Shown here one piece after another: positions 14,000 through 25,885 of a stretch of 64,000 bases of DNA (its first letter is position 1; each line of letters opens with the position of its first letter). Below the pieces are notes generated by a model, which did no database searches, was not told where the DNA came from, and saw only the letters and a program-made list of their open reading frames with translations. A program made the translations under genes and the position numbers. Source of the stretch: Ficedula albicollis (lineage: Eukaryota > Chordata > Aves > Passeriformes > Muscicapidae); contig NC_021679.1 in NCBI RefSeq assembly GCF_000247815.1, positions 36,635,828-36,699,827 of the forward strand, given 5' to 3'.

Positions 14000-16931
14000 T
14001 TTGTTACCTCCTCTTCTTCAGAGCTGTCACCTTTCTGCTGTGTTTTGTTTTAATTCAAGCAATTCCTGGGCACAGGATGAGACCAGGGAGCCACAACAGC
14101 ACGTTTTGACCTCACCATTTACAAGATTCTTTGCCTTGGACATGTCATTTCACCCCCCATTCCTCATTTTATTAATCTCTGATCACCCAAGGAGCAATTC
14201 TCACATTTGCAGGCACAGCCAAGCAGGAACACGTGGGAGATAAAGATTATTTATCTGGGATTCTTCCCCAGGCAGAGAACAATATTTCTCTGTCACCCAA
14301 AGCCCCTCCCCAAGCTGCAGGGACAGCAAATTTCTTGTGTTTTGGGCCACGTTCCCTGAAGGGTATCACAGAAAAGTTCAGTGCACACAAACTCCACCAA
14401 GTTCATTAATATTTAGTCAGTTGAATGTCCTTAACACAGCAAATGAACAAGTGGGTCATTGATCCAGCCTCGAGTGACTGCCTTGGCATGAGCAAACAAC
14501 ATTCAGGGCAGCACAATGAAATTTTGGGGGTGCTTCTAGGAACAAAGAAGTCAGCCCATATTTCTGGGATGGGGGATTCCTAGGAAACAGTGACCCTGGG
14601 AACAGGCTGCCTGCTCCCGTGGGTGCAGAGCTGAATGGGAGCTCCCAGAAAAGCCCATCCCTGTGTTTGGGAATGCAGGAGAAGAGAACAGCCTTTGTCA
14701 GGCAGGGCTCTTTCCCACCATCAGGTCTGACCTGGCCGTGTCTCCTGCAGGAATTATACAGAGAAAACAATGAGCAGAATGAATGAGTCAAGAACAAGAC
14801 TTGCATGGGGTTTGAGAGGGGTTTTTTTAAACCACCTTCTGGAGGCTATTCTTATCACAGTGGATGAAAGTGCTTTCCTAATATATTATAAAATGAGCCT
14901 GGCAGACAAAATATCAAGGAAAGGAAGTAATGATATGATTTATCTATAATTAGAAAGACTTAGACTCACACTTTTTTTCCTGTATCTTGAAAAATAACAA
15001 AGATTGGAATCAACAACCTGGATAAAATGAAGATAGCCCTGTGCTGTCTGTAGTTTTTCCTACCCCTGGGATTTGCTTCACTTCTTCCCATTTGGAACTT
15101 TGCTCTGGGCTGGAGATAAATTCTTTACTTCAATAAACTCAGTTCTTTTTTCACTCAGGATTTCCATATAACCCTTTCTTTTCCTACTGCAGGATGAAAA
15201 AGCATCTAGATCATCCTTTGTGATTAACAATGATCTCAAATCTGAATATATTTTTCCTTTGAGTTGATGAACAAGGGGTTTTTCTGCATTGGGAAACAGA
15301 CCAAGACCTCAGTGATTAAAATACAAGAACCCCAGGATTAAATATGTTCTATACACAGATTTATCTATCCAACCTGTCTGCACACACGTGCGTGCACTGA
15401 CAACATCACTCAGCCTCACACCAGTGTGAACAAGTTTTGCAGCCAAGCCACATTCCATTAAAAGGAGTTAATTTTCTACAGCCCCACTCCATGCCCCCCC
15501 CCGCCTTAGGAATTTAGTTTTCAATTAAATCCAAGCACTTTGAGAAAAAAAAAAAAAAAAAAAAAAAGTTTTCAAACCTCATAGCAGCCTCCATTCCATG
15601 GTTTACATGAAATGGCACATTTGGGGCCCTTGTCATAGTGATCTGAAACAAAATCTGCTGCTCTTTAGGGCCTTGGGGGGGGGGAAAGCAGGACCTGAGA
15701 GCCCAAATAATCCAAATAACATGTTCAGGGAATTTGGAGGGTGCAAAGATGTAGGAAAAGTCAATCAGATGTAAGGGATGCAGGGCAATGTTGGACACTG
15801 GGTCTGCTGGTTCCAACTTGATGTGCTTTCAAACAAAATTCTCCATCATCTTTAAGTGCCCAGGATGTGAGCAGAGCAATTCTGAGTCCAGCATGGCAGG
15901 GAAAGAGCAGAGGAAAAAGGAAACCACAACATCCAGCACACACTAAAAAATTAAATATTGCTTGAGTTATTAATTATGTTTGGTACTTAAAGAGCAAAGG
16001 CACTTGGATCATTTCCTTAATTCTGGTAATACTCCAGTCATTATATTCTTATGTATTTATGTTTCATTTCAAGAGAAAAAAGTTGTTTTAAAACTAAAGA
16101 AATCTCTTCAAAGGTTTGCAAAGATCGCTGACTTGGACTCACATGAGAGCACATCATTTGTCCAGCCCCTTATGAAAAACACTTTAAACACAAAACAAAA
16201 CAAAAAGAAATTTAAAATTCCCTCAAGAAAACACATTGTTCAGCTTTCAGAAAATAAGATGTCCCAACATCTTTACTTGATGAAGCTCCACTCGTGCTCC
16301 GCCATAAAACCACATCAATATCTCGGAGATTTCTATTCATTCCCAAATTTCCGAGCTTTCCCGTGGCTCTAAAACTTTCTGTGTGAAATCACCCAGGTGA
16401 GGGCTGTCCCTGCTGGCAGAGAGTTGGGGAATTCTTTGTCCCAGCTGCTGTGCAGACACTCGGTGTCTGCTGTCTGCCCTGCAGTGAAAACAAACCGCTG
16501 GTCCCACGTTCCAACTGGGATTTTTGCCATCTGTCCCTGTGTGTGCCGGGCTGTTTCCATTTCCAGCTCATACCAAACAAATTCCACCTCCAGCACCAGG
16601 AGCACTTCAAAAGGGATCATGTGCATGGGGGAACGTGCCTGGGAGTTGGGGGGACCTGCATCTGTTCCCAGCTTTAAATCCTGTTTGGCAGCGTCACATT
16701 AAATCTCCTGGAGAGGGGAGGGATCGATGTTACCACATCCAACAGGGCCATAAAATTCCCAAATTCCTTCACTCCACGGTTTTCTGGGCTATTAGCACCC
16801 AGCTCTCAGCTGAGGTGTGTTAAATTGTGACAGACAGGTCACGGCTCTCTGTGTAGGGTGACAGTCTAATAAAAATATGCTGATCTGAAACATCATTAGT
16901 TCCAGGAGGTTTGAGTTAATTGTGGCTGAAA
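14000..16931. other. Unique non-coding DNA
   Basis: No gene is recognised. Simple sequence includes G9 around 15677 and the A23 run listed separately. AT-rich unique parts at 14860-15360 and 15950-16330 look like ordinary intergenic or intronic sequence. Confidence 0.5.
15545..15567. repeat. (A)23 homopolymer
   Basis: Twenty-three A follow CTTTGAG and precede GTTTTCAAACC. No recognisable retroposed body precedes it. Confidence 0.9.
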
Positions 16932-17162
16932 ACGGAGAATCTCCAAAGATTTTACACACATCTGAGTTCTCCAAGGGGTTTAGTGTGAAACTGATTTTAG
17001 AAATGGGGGTTTTTTTTCTGGTTTTCCCCTTTCTTTGAGCTCTCTCGAATGGAGAATCTCCAAAGATTTTACACACATCTGAGTTCTCCAAGGGGTTTAG
17101 TGTGAAACTGATTTTAGAAATGGGTTTTTTTTCTGTTTTTCCCCTTTCTTTGAGCTCTCTCA
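16932..17162. repeat. Tandem duplication, 117-bp unit
   Basis: The segment starting GGAGAATCTCCAAAGATTTT occurs at 16934 and again at 17051. Both copies run through CTCCAAGGGGTTTAGTGTGA to CCCTTTCTTTGAGCTCTCTC. Differences are confined mainly to the G/T-run length and one lost G before TTTTCCCC. The copies abut. Confidence 0.95.
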
Positions 17163-17185
17163 GCAGTACATCATCTCTAACCAGT

Positions 17186-17293
17186 ACCTGTGAACATGGG
17201 CAGAGGACAATTCAGCTGTTTTTTTAATACGTAAAAAGCACCTGTGAACATGGGCAGAGGACAATTCAGCTTTTTTTTTAATATGTAAAAAGA
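17186..17293. repeat. Tandem duplication, 54-bp unit
   Basis: ACCTGTGAACATGGGCAGAG followed by a T run and AATACGTAAAAAG occurs at 17186 and 17240. The second copy differs by one base (ATATG for ATACG) and by T-run composition. It lies only 24 bases from the 117-bp duplication but is a separate event. Confidence 0.93.
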
Positions 17294-20007
17294 AAATCAG
17301 AGGCTGATTTGACACATTTTTAATCTCCCCAACCCTTGCTGAAGGGGGAACCTCAGCCCCTGGTTGTTCCTCCTCCCCACAAAGGCAGAGCCTGTGCAGA
17401 GCTGCCAACTCTCATTCTTTTGGAATGAGACACTCTCATTTATTGTCTCAATTTCAATCTGCCCCAGGCCCAAAAATAAAGGCAGTCACCATTGATTTCA
17501 GGAGGATATTTAGAAACATTCCAATTCTTTCTGAGCCAATTAGATGACCATAAATTGGCAACTCAATAAATTTCCTGCTGGGGATTTGGTTGTTGCACCA
17601 ACACCTTCTGCTCCCTTCACTCAAACTTTCAGTTTTTAACAAAATTTTAAAAAATTTTAACAAATTTTAAAAAGAGGGTGGCAGTGAGAAAGCTCCCCAC
17701 CCTTCAGCCAACTTTAAAATGTCCCACCATGTAGAGAGAATGATCCAAACAACATAAAATATTCCTGATTATATTTTGGAGCTATTTCCCCTTGCTCAGG
17801 CAACTCACCAGGGAGAAAGAGCAGAACAAAATCATAAATTCAGCTGCACCAGAGACACAACTTCTGACCGTGTGAGCACTTTGATGTGCACACAAACAAG
17901 TGCAGTGCAGATGCTTGGCTTTTTCACTTGCCAGAGAGCCCAGAGCAGATGGGATTGGAAGGAGGATTCCAAAAGGGCTGCACATAAGGACAGAGATCCC
18001 CAGAGGTGCTACTAATCCTGGTTTTCCTCTGTAAGATGCTGTGCCTCGGCTGTTTGATCAATAACTTCACATCTGAGCAACTTGTAGGATGCAAAGCATC
18101 TTCTGCTGCCAGGATGTGTTTAAAAAATGCCACAAATAAAAGCACTGGTACAGCAGCACTGAAGAAAGATCTGTGCTGGAAGACAAAGTGAACTTAGAGA
18201 GAGCAAAAAAAAAGTCAAAAAAAGATAGGGAAATGAAAAAAAAATATTTAAAAGGTACAAGTGTTTTGAAAAGCAGCTCCAAATGGCCACCCCAGCACCA
18301 GCTGGGCGTGGAAATGTGGACACAAAGCACAAAACCTCACGTGGCTCCTTCACACACATCCCATGCAGAAGCAAGGAAATAAAGGAGCTGTTTCAGATGA
18401 TGTTCAAGCACTATCAGCATTTTCTCTGCTATTTTAATCATGTTTACTACAGTAATGCCTGAAGAGCCAACCATGGAGAGACTCATTTGATTATATCAAG
18501 GCATAGTTAAGTCCCTGCTTATTTTCTAAGCAGATGCTGCTCATGATTTTCCTGCTCATATTTGATCATTTCTTCAAATAACAGCTATAACTGAGAAAAG
18601 AATTGAGAAAACATTCTGTGACAGATTTTCATGTTCTGGATTAACTGGAAAGCATAATCTGATCCTGGAGTCGTGCTGTCGAGGAGGGATCTGACACATC
18701 ACTTCCATCTAAGTGCTTTATTTCCTGCCTGCATGGGGGAGCAAAGACTTTTCACTGGTCACAATCACACAGGATGTCAGGCACTGCTGTGCCAGGGCTA
18801 AATTGCCTTTTGCTGCTTGTGCCACTGAGGCTTCTGTCCCAAGGACCCATTTAAAATGCAGCACAGCTGAAGAAATGCAATTTTCCACCACATTTATGGA
18901 AAGTGGTCAGAGGGTGCTCAGGGCACCAGGTAAGTTCTGCACCAGATCCACCTCTCCTGGATCTTTTGAGGACCTTTTCAAACCAAACTCCACTGGTGGC
19001 AGTAGCAGAGAAGACCTGATTTCAACAGATGACAAACCCATTGCAAAAGGGTTGATCCCATGATTAAAATAGCTCTTAAAATCAACTAATTAATAATAAA
19101 AAAATATCCAACCCAAAAATGAGCTTAAGATTTACGTTCCATCTTCTTCTGAGCTCTTTTCCTTCAGTGCATTAATCAAGCTAAAAGCAGGGCAGGGATG
19201 GCTGTTTGCATAAGCAGAGTCAAATATATTTTAGCTGTTGCTCTTGAAAGCAAAAAGAATTATTTTGCAGGAACCCAAGCTCAAACATTATAATACATGC
19301 AAAAGAGGCAGCCCAATTAGATTCCTTTATCCCCAGCATATGGCAGAGAGGTACATGCTATGCACTAATGTCTCTGCAGAGCTATTTTGGGATCCTATGA
19401 GGCTGCAATCTGAGCGGGGTGGTGACAGATCCACAGGCACAACTGGGTTACATTCGTCAGGGATGAGCCAGGAACTTCACAGCAAGGAGCAGAAACTTCC
19501 CTGATGCCTGTGTTCCTGAAATTTGCTGGGAAATGAGAGGGCAGGGGGAATGTTCAGTGGACAGCAAACTTCAGAGTGGGGAAGTGTGACCAGCTCGTTG
19601 GCACTTCACAGACTGGGAGGTGACATCAGTGACAAACAGTGATGAGACCTCCCTTTATCACTTCCCAGACTTTCTGCCTGTAAAGGCTTTATGTATTCAG
19701 GTTTAAATATTCAACTTTTGCATGCATTAATGTCTCTGCTTTAGTCTAAACTTGGTTTAAACTTTAATCAGCAGGGAGAACATACTGAGCCCTCTCAGCA
19801 TCGGTGTTGCTTCCAACACTCACTCCTGTTTGACAGTGCAGCAGGATAAATATCTGAGGGATGGATATTCCATTTACACAGGAGTAAACAGGCTCTTTCA
19901 GAGAGGCAGCTTCAAAGCCTTGTGAAAACCTACACAGAAATCTGAGTTCCTCTGAAAACAACGACAAAATTCCCAGTGATTTCAACAGGGACAGGATTTC
20001 ATCAGGG
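17294..20007. other. Unique non-coding DNA
   Basis: No gene is recognised. An 8-bp hairpin lies at 17410-17430. AT-rich low-complexity sequence made of repeated AATTTTAA lies at 17635-17673. The block 19060-19400 is AT-rich, contains TTTGCATAAGCAG and several ATTA cores, and could be a conserved element, but this is only an impression. Confidence 0.45.
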
Positions 20008-20062
20008 GGCTGGAAATTATGTTTAAGGTCCCTTCCAACCCAAACGATTCCAGGATTCTCAG
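20008..20062 (+). mobile_element. CR1 LINE terminal fragment, short
   Basis: Only the last part of a sense CR1 remains: TTTAAGGTCCCTTCCAACCC then AAACGATTCCAGGATTCTCA. It is a very short 5' truncation. Confidence 0.8.
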
Positions 20063-20949
20063 ATCCTGGGAATTCAGCAGACAAGTTTCAGAGACTGACC
20101 TATACAGTCTATGGCTGATAATCTGCAGGACAGACCTCATTTTGCTATGGCAATTTATTCTGGATGGGGAGGAGATGTCAGGATCAGCAGTGGCAAGAGG
20201 AGGATTCCGTGTAGGAATGGGCTCGATGGCCTTTCCTTGATGATGGACACACAGGGGGTTTTACCTTGTTCTGTATTGTCCCTTTCCCTGATTATTTTGG
20301 CAAAGACAGAACTTTCCCTGCTCCTTTGTCACTTTTTTTACCCAGGAGAATTCACAGCCCATCACAGGTCTGTTCCTCTGGTTAGGAACATGTTAGGAAG
20401 CAAAATAACCAGATCCTATTTCATCCTTGAATGAAATAGGTTTAAATACACTTATGGAATGTCATCCAACTCTCAGGAGATTACAGGGGAGGAGAGAGAG
20501 AATATCTGCAGCTTGGGATCAGTGACATCCCAAGTGACAGAGGGGTGAGAGCAGAGACCCCCATCCTCCCACAGCTCTGGACAGACCCTCAGCCACCTGC
20601 CTGCAGCCAGGGGTGGGGCACAGAATAGGGACCTTTCCTCATGGATCCCAAACTCTGGGAGCAGGGATTGTTTATGGAACAGGTTCTGTCCCTCCCAGAG
20701 CAGCAGCTGCACCCCAGCACATTCCAGTGGGGTTGGACACAGGGACAAGGTTATGGAGGAGAGAGAGGGGGAGGGAGGCTTGGCAGGTACTGAGCACCCC
20801 CTGCTCCAGCTGGGTTCAGCTTGAGATGGGAATATGAGATTGATGACACTGACAGATCAAACTGCACAACAGTTCAGAGACAGTAAGAAAACACAAACCC
20901 CGTTTGCTTCTATTAAATAACTTGATCATTATTCTGCTTGAAAACTTTA
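20063..20949. other. Unique non-coding DNA
   Basis: No gene or repeat family is recognised. Confidence 0.5.
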
Positions 20950-21125
20950 TCCCTAGGGACCAACCCCTATCAGCCCAGGTGCCCCACATTGCACCGTGAG
21001 CCTTTCACAGATTTGTCAGCAAACACTAAAAACAGTATCCCTAGGGACCAACCCCTATCAGCCCAGGTGCCCCACACTGCACCGTGAGCCTTTCCCAGAT
21101 TTGTCAGCAAACACTAAAAACAATT
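20950..21125. repeat. Tandem duplication, 88-bp unit
   Basis: TCCCTAGGGACCAACCCCTA begins at 20950 and 21038. Both copies end in CAGCAAACACTAAAAACA. Two substitutions separate them within the body (CACATT versus CACACT; TTTCAC versus TTTCCC), plus the last few bases. Confidence 0.95.
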
Positions 21126-21475
21126 AAAATGTGAATTGATGTGAGCTCAGAGAAACAGAACTGCTCTTTTCCTTGTAAATGCAAACCCAGCTTTATCTGA
21201 TATTGATGCCAAGGAGTCGCTATCTGCGCATCCGTTTGATAAAAACATCACAACTTTAATTGCTAAATAATCTGGTACAAGCAGGGTTATTCCGAGTGCT
21301 GAGCTCCCTCTCTCACTTCAGCTCCTCAGAGGGTACTTTCTGGAAGGATTTGCATGGCAGTCAAAGCATGCAAAAATTTATAAATACCAACACAGATGCC
21401 AACATGTCGGGAGAAATGTAGTTATAACATTTGAAAGCTAGGAAGAGATTAATGTTGATCCTGATTGGAACAGTC
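21126..21475. promoter_or_regulatory. Candidate conserved non-coding element
   Basis: This AT-rich unique block follows the 88-bp duplication and holds several motif-like cores (TTTGATAAAAACATCACAAC, TTTAATTGCTAAATAATC, ATTTGCATGGCAG, GATTAATGTTGAT) and a few retained CpGs (AGTCGCTATCTGCGCATCCG). That mix is typical of vertebrate developmental enhancers. The call rests on composition alone. Confidence 0.25.
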
Positions 21476-22169
21476 ACTGTATTTGCAGTGTCTGGAGAGT
21501 TGTTTTTGTTTTTTGGTTTTTTTTTAAATAAAAAAACAACAACATAAATTCAGTTTGTAGAAAATCCTCCATGTCCCAATCTCCATTTCTTGGCCTCAAC
21601 ACGACAGTGTTACAGGAAGAGAAGAACAGTTTATTTAAAACAGTTCCAGGATTTAAGGCTGAGCTGACATAACTAATTTTTCCATCCAAACATTGCCGGC
21701 TCCAACACAGGCATCAGCTCCAAATCAGCCATCCTGGAAGCTGGGCCCATGCTAAGAGCAGACAGAACTCATGTTCCTGCTGGGGGGATTGCACAAATCA
21801 CCACAGGCTGAGGAAAAGCAGAGCCTCTCCACGATTCTCTCCCCAAAACCTCATGGTGCAGCTGTTTCAGACTTTAAATAATTCCTGGAGCACCTGAGGC
21901 TGTGCAAACTCCCTGGTGTATAAACAAAATTCTGTCTGAGTGTGCAGGTGGAAGGAAAGGGAAATTTTCTGCACAGCAATGCTCTCGAAAGATTTAAAAT
22001 ACTTCATGCCTACTACTTAATTAATTTCCTAACAGAGCACTTAGTGCTGGGGAGAGGGATGGAGGGATAAGGAATGAAGCTGCAGGATTTACTCACAGCC
22101 CAAGGCAAACTGTGAAGAGATTCCTTTGTGGTACAACAAAATCCAGCATCAGGCTAAAACAAACTCTTT
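21476..22169. other. Unique non-coding DNA
   Basis: No gene or repeat family is recognised. A T-rich low-complexity part lies near 21500-21540. Confidence 0.5.
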
Positions 22170-22371
22170 AGATGGGATTTGGGAAGGAATTGTTCCCTGT
22201 GCAGGTAGGGAGGGACTGGCACAGGGTGCCCAGAGAAGCTGTGGCTGTCCCTGGATCCCTGGAAGTGGCCAAGGCCAGGCTGGACACTGGGGCTTGGAGC
22301 AGCCTGGGACAGTGGCAAGGGATTGGAAATGAATGACTTTTACAGTTCCCTTTCAACCCAAACCATTCAAA
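22170..22371 (+). mobile_element. CR1 LINE 3' fragment
   Basis: Sense CR1: GGGATTTGGGAAGGAATTGT, CAGGGTGCCCAGAGAAGCTG, GGCCAAGGCCAGGCTGGACA, GAGCAGCCTGGGACAGTGG and TTTCAACCCAAACCATTCAA. A short piece around the usual CCCTGCCCATGGCAGG motif is deleted. Confidence 0.9.
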
Positions 22372-23052
22372 CTTTTATTTCAGCTTTTCTAAACTCTTCC
22401 TCGTGTAATTAGAGAACAGTTTACCATGTGAAGAAAACTGCATGAAGGAAAAGAATTAAGTTAGTTAAGAAAATAAGAGAAACAGAATAACACATCTGGG
22501 AAAAGAAATGGGAATCCTGACCCCCAATTCCCCTCCCAGACAGGTGAAGTTCTCATTGGCAATGGGAATGTCCCCATTAGTGCTTACACACCATGGCAGC
22601 ACTGCTCTGCAGAAAAGCATCCCCAGATCAGGGTAAAATCAGCCAGGCCTGCCTCCCACAGGCATCACAACCACGGGGGGACAAGAGTTTGCCTCTTCCC
22701 ACGAGTGCAGTGCCATTGCCTTTTCCCACGAGTGCAGTGCCATCGTCTGCAGGACGCAGGGAACTGGGGACAGCTGAGCCACAGCAGTGTCAGGACACAT
22801 TAGGGCTGCTCAGGGTAAAGCCTTCAGCACTTTGTTTTGCTGGCAAAGGTGAAAACTTAGTTTAGCTTCTAATGACTTCTCATCCACCCCATAGAATCCC
22901 CTGGGTTAAACAGAAAAAAAAAAAATGGCAAACACAAAAATTTCTGAGTTTTTCACTTTATCCATTTATCTTTGCTGTCAACGAAGTGTCTCCACCATCT
23001 TAAACCCAGCTTTCATGAAATGAGCTGAAAGTGACTCTGATGCACTGGATTT
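22372..23052. other. Unique non-coding DNA with a 27-bp duplication
   Basis: TTCCCACGAGTGCAGTGCCA occurs at 22696 and 22723 (27-bp period). No gene is recognised. Confidence 0.5.
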
Positions 23053-23388
23053 AAAAAAAAGTATCACAATCTCTCTGGTTTTAGTTTCATGTGTGTTGGA
23101 AAATCTGTAAGTTTAGGTGTAAATACTTTAAAACCATTCTGATGAACAGATTTAGGTGACACATTATTCTGCAGGGCAGGCTGAGAAAGAGCCTCAGTTT
23201 TCTCTCTCATGGTAAAAATTAAAAAAAAGTATCACAATCTCTCTGGTTTTAGTTTCATGTGTGTTGGAAAATCTGTAAGTTTAGGTGTAAATACTTTAAA
23301 ACCATTCTGATGAACAGATTTAGGTGACACATTATTCTGCAGGGCAGGCTGAGAAAGAGCCTCAATTTTCTCTCTCATGGTAAAAATT
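23053..23388. repeat. Tandem duplication, 168-bp unit
   Basis: AAAAAAAAGTATCACAATCT begins at 23053 and 23221. Each copy ends with TCTCTCATGGTAAAAATT. By eye only one base differs (CCTCAGTTTT versus CCTCAATTTT), over 99% identity. The copies abut exactly, with A runs at the junctions. An (A)16 run follows at 23405-23420. Confidence 0.96.
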
Positions 23389-25367
23389 GTTAAAAAGTTA
23401 AATTAAAAAAAAAAAAAAAAGCTGATAAAGAGCTTAAATTAGAATTGATCTTAGTCAAACGCAGAGATCAGACCTTTGAAATGGGAATTGCTTTTATAAT
23501 TTGCCCTGGGCTTTGGACATCTCTATGGGGAGAGATGGGGACATCAAGCCATGGAACCCAACAGCATCACCAGGGACAGTCCCAGGTGGCTGAAATGGGT
23601 CCTGGGCCACGGGCAGGAGCTGGGGGAACATGGCCCCTCTAGAAAAACTTTTTAATAAAAATCTTTATGAAAACTAAAATGCCTTTCCCTGGCTCCTGCC
23701 AGACAGGGCACACTCAGCACCAAGCAGTGCCACCAAGAGCTTGTTCAACAACTCAGTTTGTCCAAAACCATGACAATCTACAGACCCTTTCTAAATGAAA
23801 CAAGCAAAAGAACCCCGGGATTTCTGATAAATGTGTTCCAAAAAGCATCCATAAAGATCACAGCTTGCACATATTCACCAATACATCAATTGCTGTGTTT
23901 AAATTTAAAAAGCACGTGAAGTAATGGAGTCTACATCTTAATTTGAAGATGTGTCCAAACAGAAATGAACTCTGCTATGCAATAGCAAGAGGTTATATAT
24001 TGATTTTGGAGGCCAGGCTATCTGTACTTGTCTGACACGTCACATATTTTACAAAGGGCTTAATGCTATTTATATTGCAGTAGAGATGGACAAATTGGTT
24101 TGGGCAAAATGTGCCAAAGCTGAAACAAATTGCAGGTCCAACAAAACTTTGGTTACTTCTTACCACACACATTTCTTGGTGTCTGATTCCAGGTACTAAC
24201 CCAGCAGTGAAATCCTGGGAAGGTCTCTGGCTGGATGACCAGAAGCTCAGGAAGCAGAAGGTCACAGAGCTCAACTTGGTCCTGAGCCTGAGCATCAGAG
24301 AGAATTTGGGTCCAGATCCATCTTTGGGTGACAGCTCTGTAAACATATTGAGCAAACACATCTTAGGAAGTGCTCAGCCCCTTCTGGCTGCCCTGGGAAG
24401 CTGAGTGACTTTGAAAAGGCAGCCAAAGTTTTGGGATGGTGTCCATGTCACAGAAGTTTGCAGCAGAGATCTTCTGGATGAAGTCCATCCCCACGATCGC
24501 ACAGTGCTTCCCTTTAAAGAGCATCCTCACACCCCTAAGCCACTGAACATTTACTTGCTGCCAAACACTCAAAGCACACACTCAAACCCTAAAAAGGAAT
24601 CAGAAAATCTCGCCACCCCGCTCGCTCCGTTTTCCCAAATGTTATTTTTTGATGGAACTCTTTGAAGCTCAGCTTTTCCTCAGAAAATCCAGGAGGACAG
24701 AGCGTGTCAGAGCAGCACATCGACACATCTGATTGTCAGCTCTGAACCCAGAACTTGGTTCAGCATGGCCATGAAATCCCTGCTACCCCCCAAATAAAGT
24801 TTCCACCTCAATAGTTCAAAGCCACGTTGCCATATGCTAAATGACACGAATAGCTTGTTCATCTTTATAATTAACTTCAACTCTCTTGACTTGCCTGCCT
24901 GCTTGGTGGTGTTTGGCTGCTTCTCTCCAGCTTGGTGTGATCAGAACTGTGCAAATCTGTTTGGAAATTTCTCCTTCACCAAGGTCATCCCCGCTCACGA
25001 TCAAGCAAGAAAAAGGCCCATGGCACTGACCCCACTTGTTTTCCCTCCTCACTCAGAATTCTCTGCTTCCCTGACACCCTGGGTTTCATCTCCATAAGCC
25101 AGTCCATAATCCATCTCAATGGCTCTTCTCACAAGTTATTTTTAGTCTGAAAAAGCCCCATCAGTCTGTGGTGTCACAGGCAGTCTCTTGCTCCTTTGAA
25201 ACAAGGACTGAAATAAAGCAGCCCTTCCCATGTTGATAATTGCTGGTATTTTCAAAGACATTAGGGGGGATTTATTCATTATTTATGGTGTTTTTTCCCT
25301 TCCTCCCTTTCACTCCAGCGAAGCCACACACAAAAATATCTGATTTCTGCCTTTTATTCTTTCAAAG
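23389..25367. other. Unique non-coding DNA
   Basis: No gene or known repeat is recognised beyond the A16 run at 23405-23420. The AT-rich part 23930-24110, with TATTGATTTT and TGACACGTCACATATTTTAC, is a weak candidate for conserved regulatory sequence. Confidence 0.45.
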
Positions 25368-25885
25368 AATCACAGAATGTCAGCATGGTTTGGGTTGAAA
25401 GGAACCTTAAACCTCTCCAGTGACCCTGACATGGTCAGGGACACCTTCCACAGGGTGTTGGGTTGAAAGGAACCTTAAACCTCTCCAGTGACCCTGCCAT
25501 GGTCAGGGACACCTTCCACAGGGTGTTCCAACCTGGCCTGGGACACTTCCAGGGGTCCAGGGGCAGCCACAGCTTCTCTGGGAATCCCAGCCCAGCCAGG
25601 AATTCCTCCCCAATATCCCAATATCCATCCCTGCCCTCTGGCAGTGGAGCCATTCCCTGTGTCCTGTCCCTCCATCCCTTGTCTCCAGTCACTCTCCAGC
25701 TCTCCTGGAGCCCCCTTAGGAGCTGGAAGGGGCTCTGAGCTCTGTCTGGAGCCTTCTCCTCTCCAGGTGAGCACTCCCAGCTCTCCCAGCCTGGATCCAG
25801 AGGGGCTCCAGCCCTGGAGCATCTCCCTGGACTCCTCTGGACTCTTCCAGCAGCTCCAGGTCCTTCCTGTGCTGGATCCAGATCT
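25368..25885 (-). mobile_element. CR1 LINE fragment, about 520 bp, with internal 68-bp duplication
   Basis: Complement of a long CR1 3' region: AATCACAGAATGTCAGCATG, GGGACACCTTCCACAGGGTG, GGCAGCCACAGCTTCTCTGG, CCAGCCAGGAATTCCTCCCC, CCCTCTGGCAGTGGAGCCAT and TCCAGCAGCTCCAGGTCCTT. The 68 bp beginning GGGTTGAAAGGAACC at 25392 are repeated at 25460, duplicating the extreme 3' region. A 235-codon open frame crosses the element antisense and is not a gene. Confidence 0.93.

Noticed and set aside
17410..17430. TCTCATTC-TTTTG-GAATGAGA hairpin as a terminator or RNA element
   Set aside because: An 8-bp stem alone is expected by chance in 64 kb and nothing around it supports an RNA gene.
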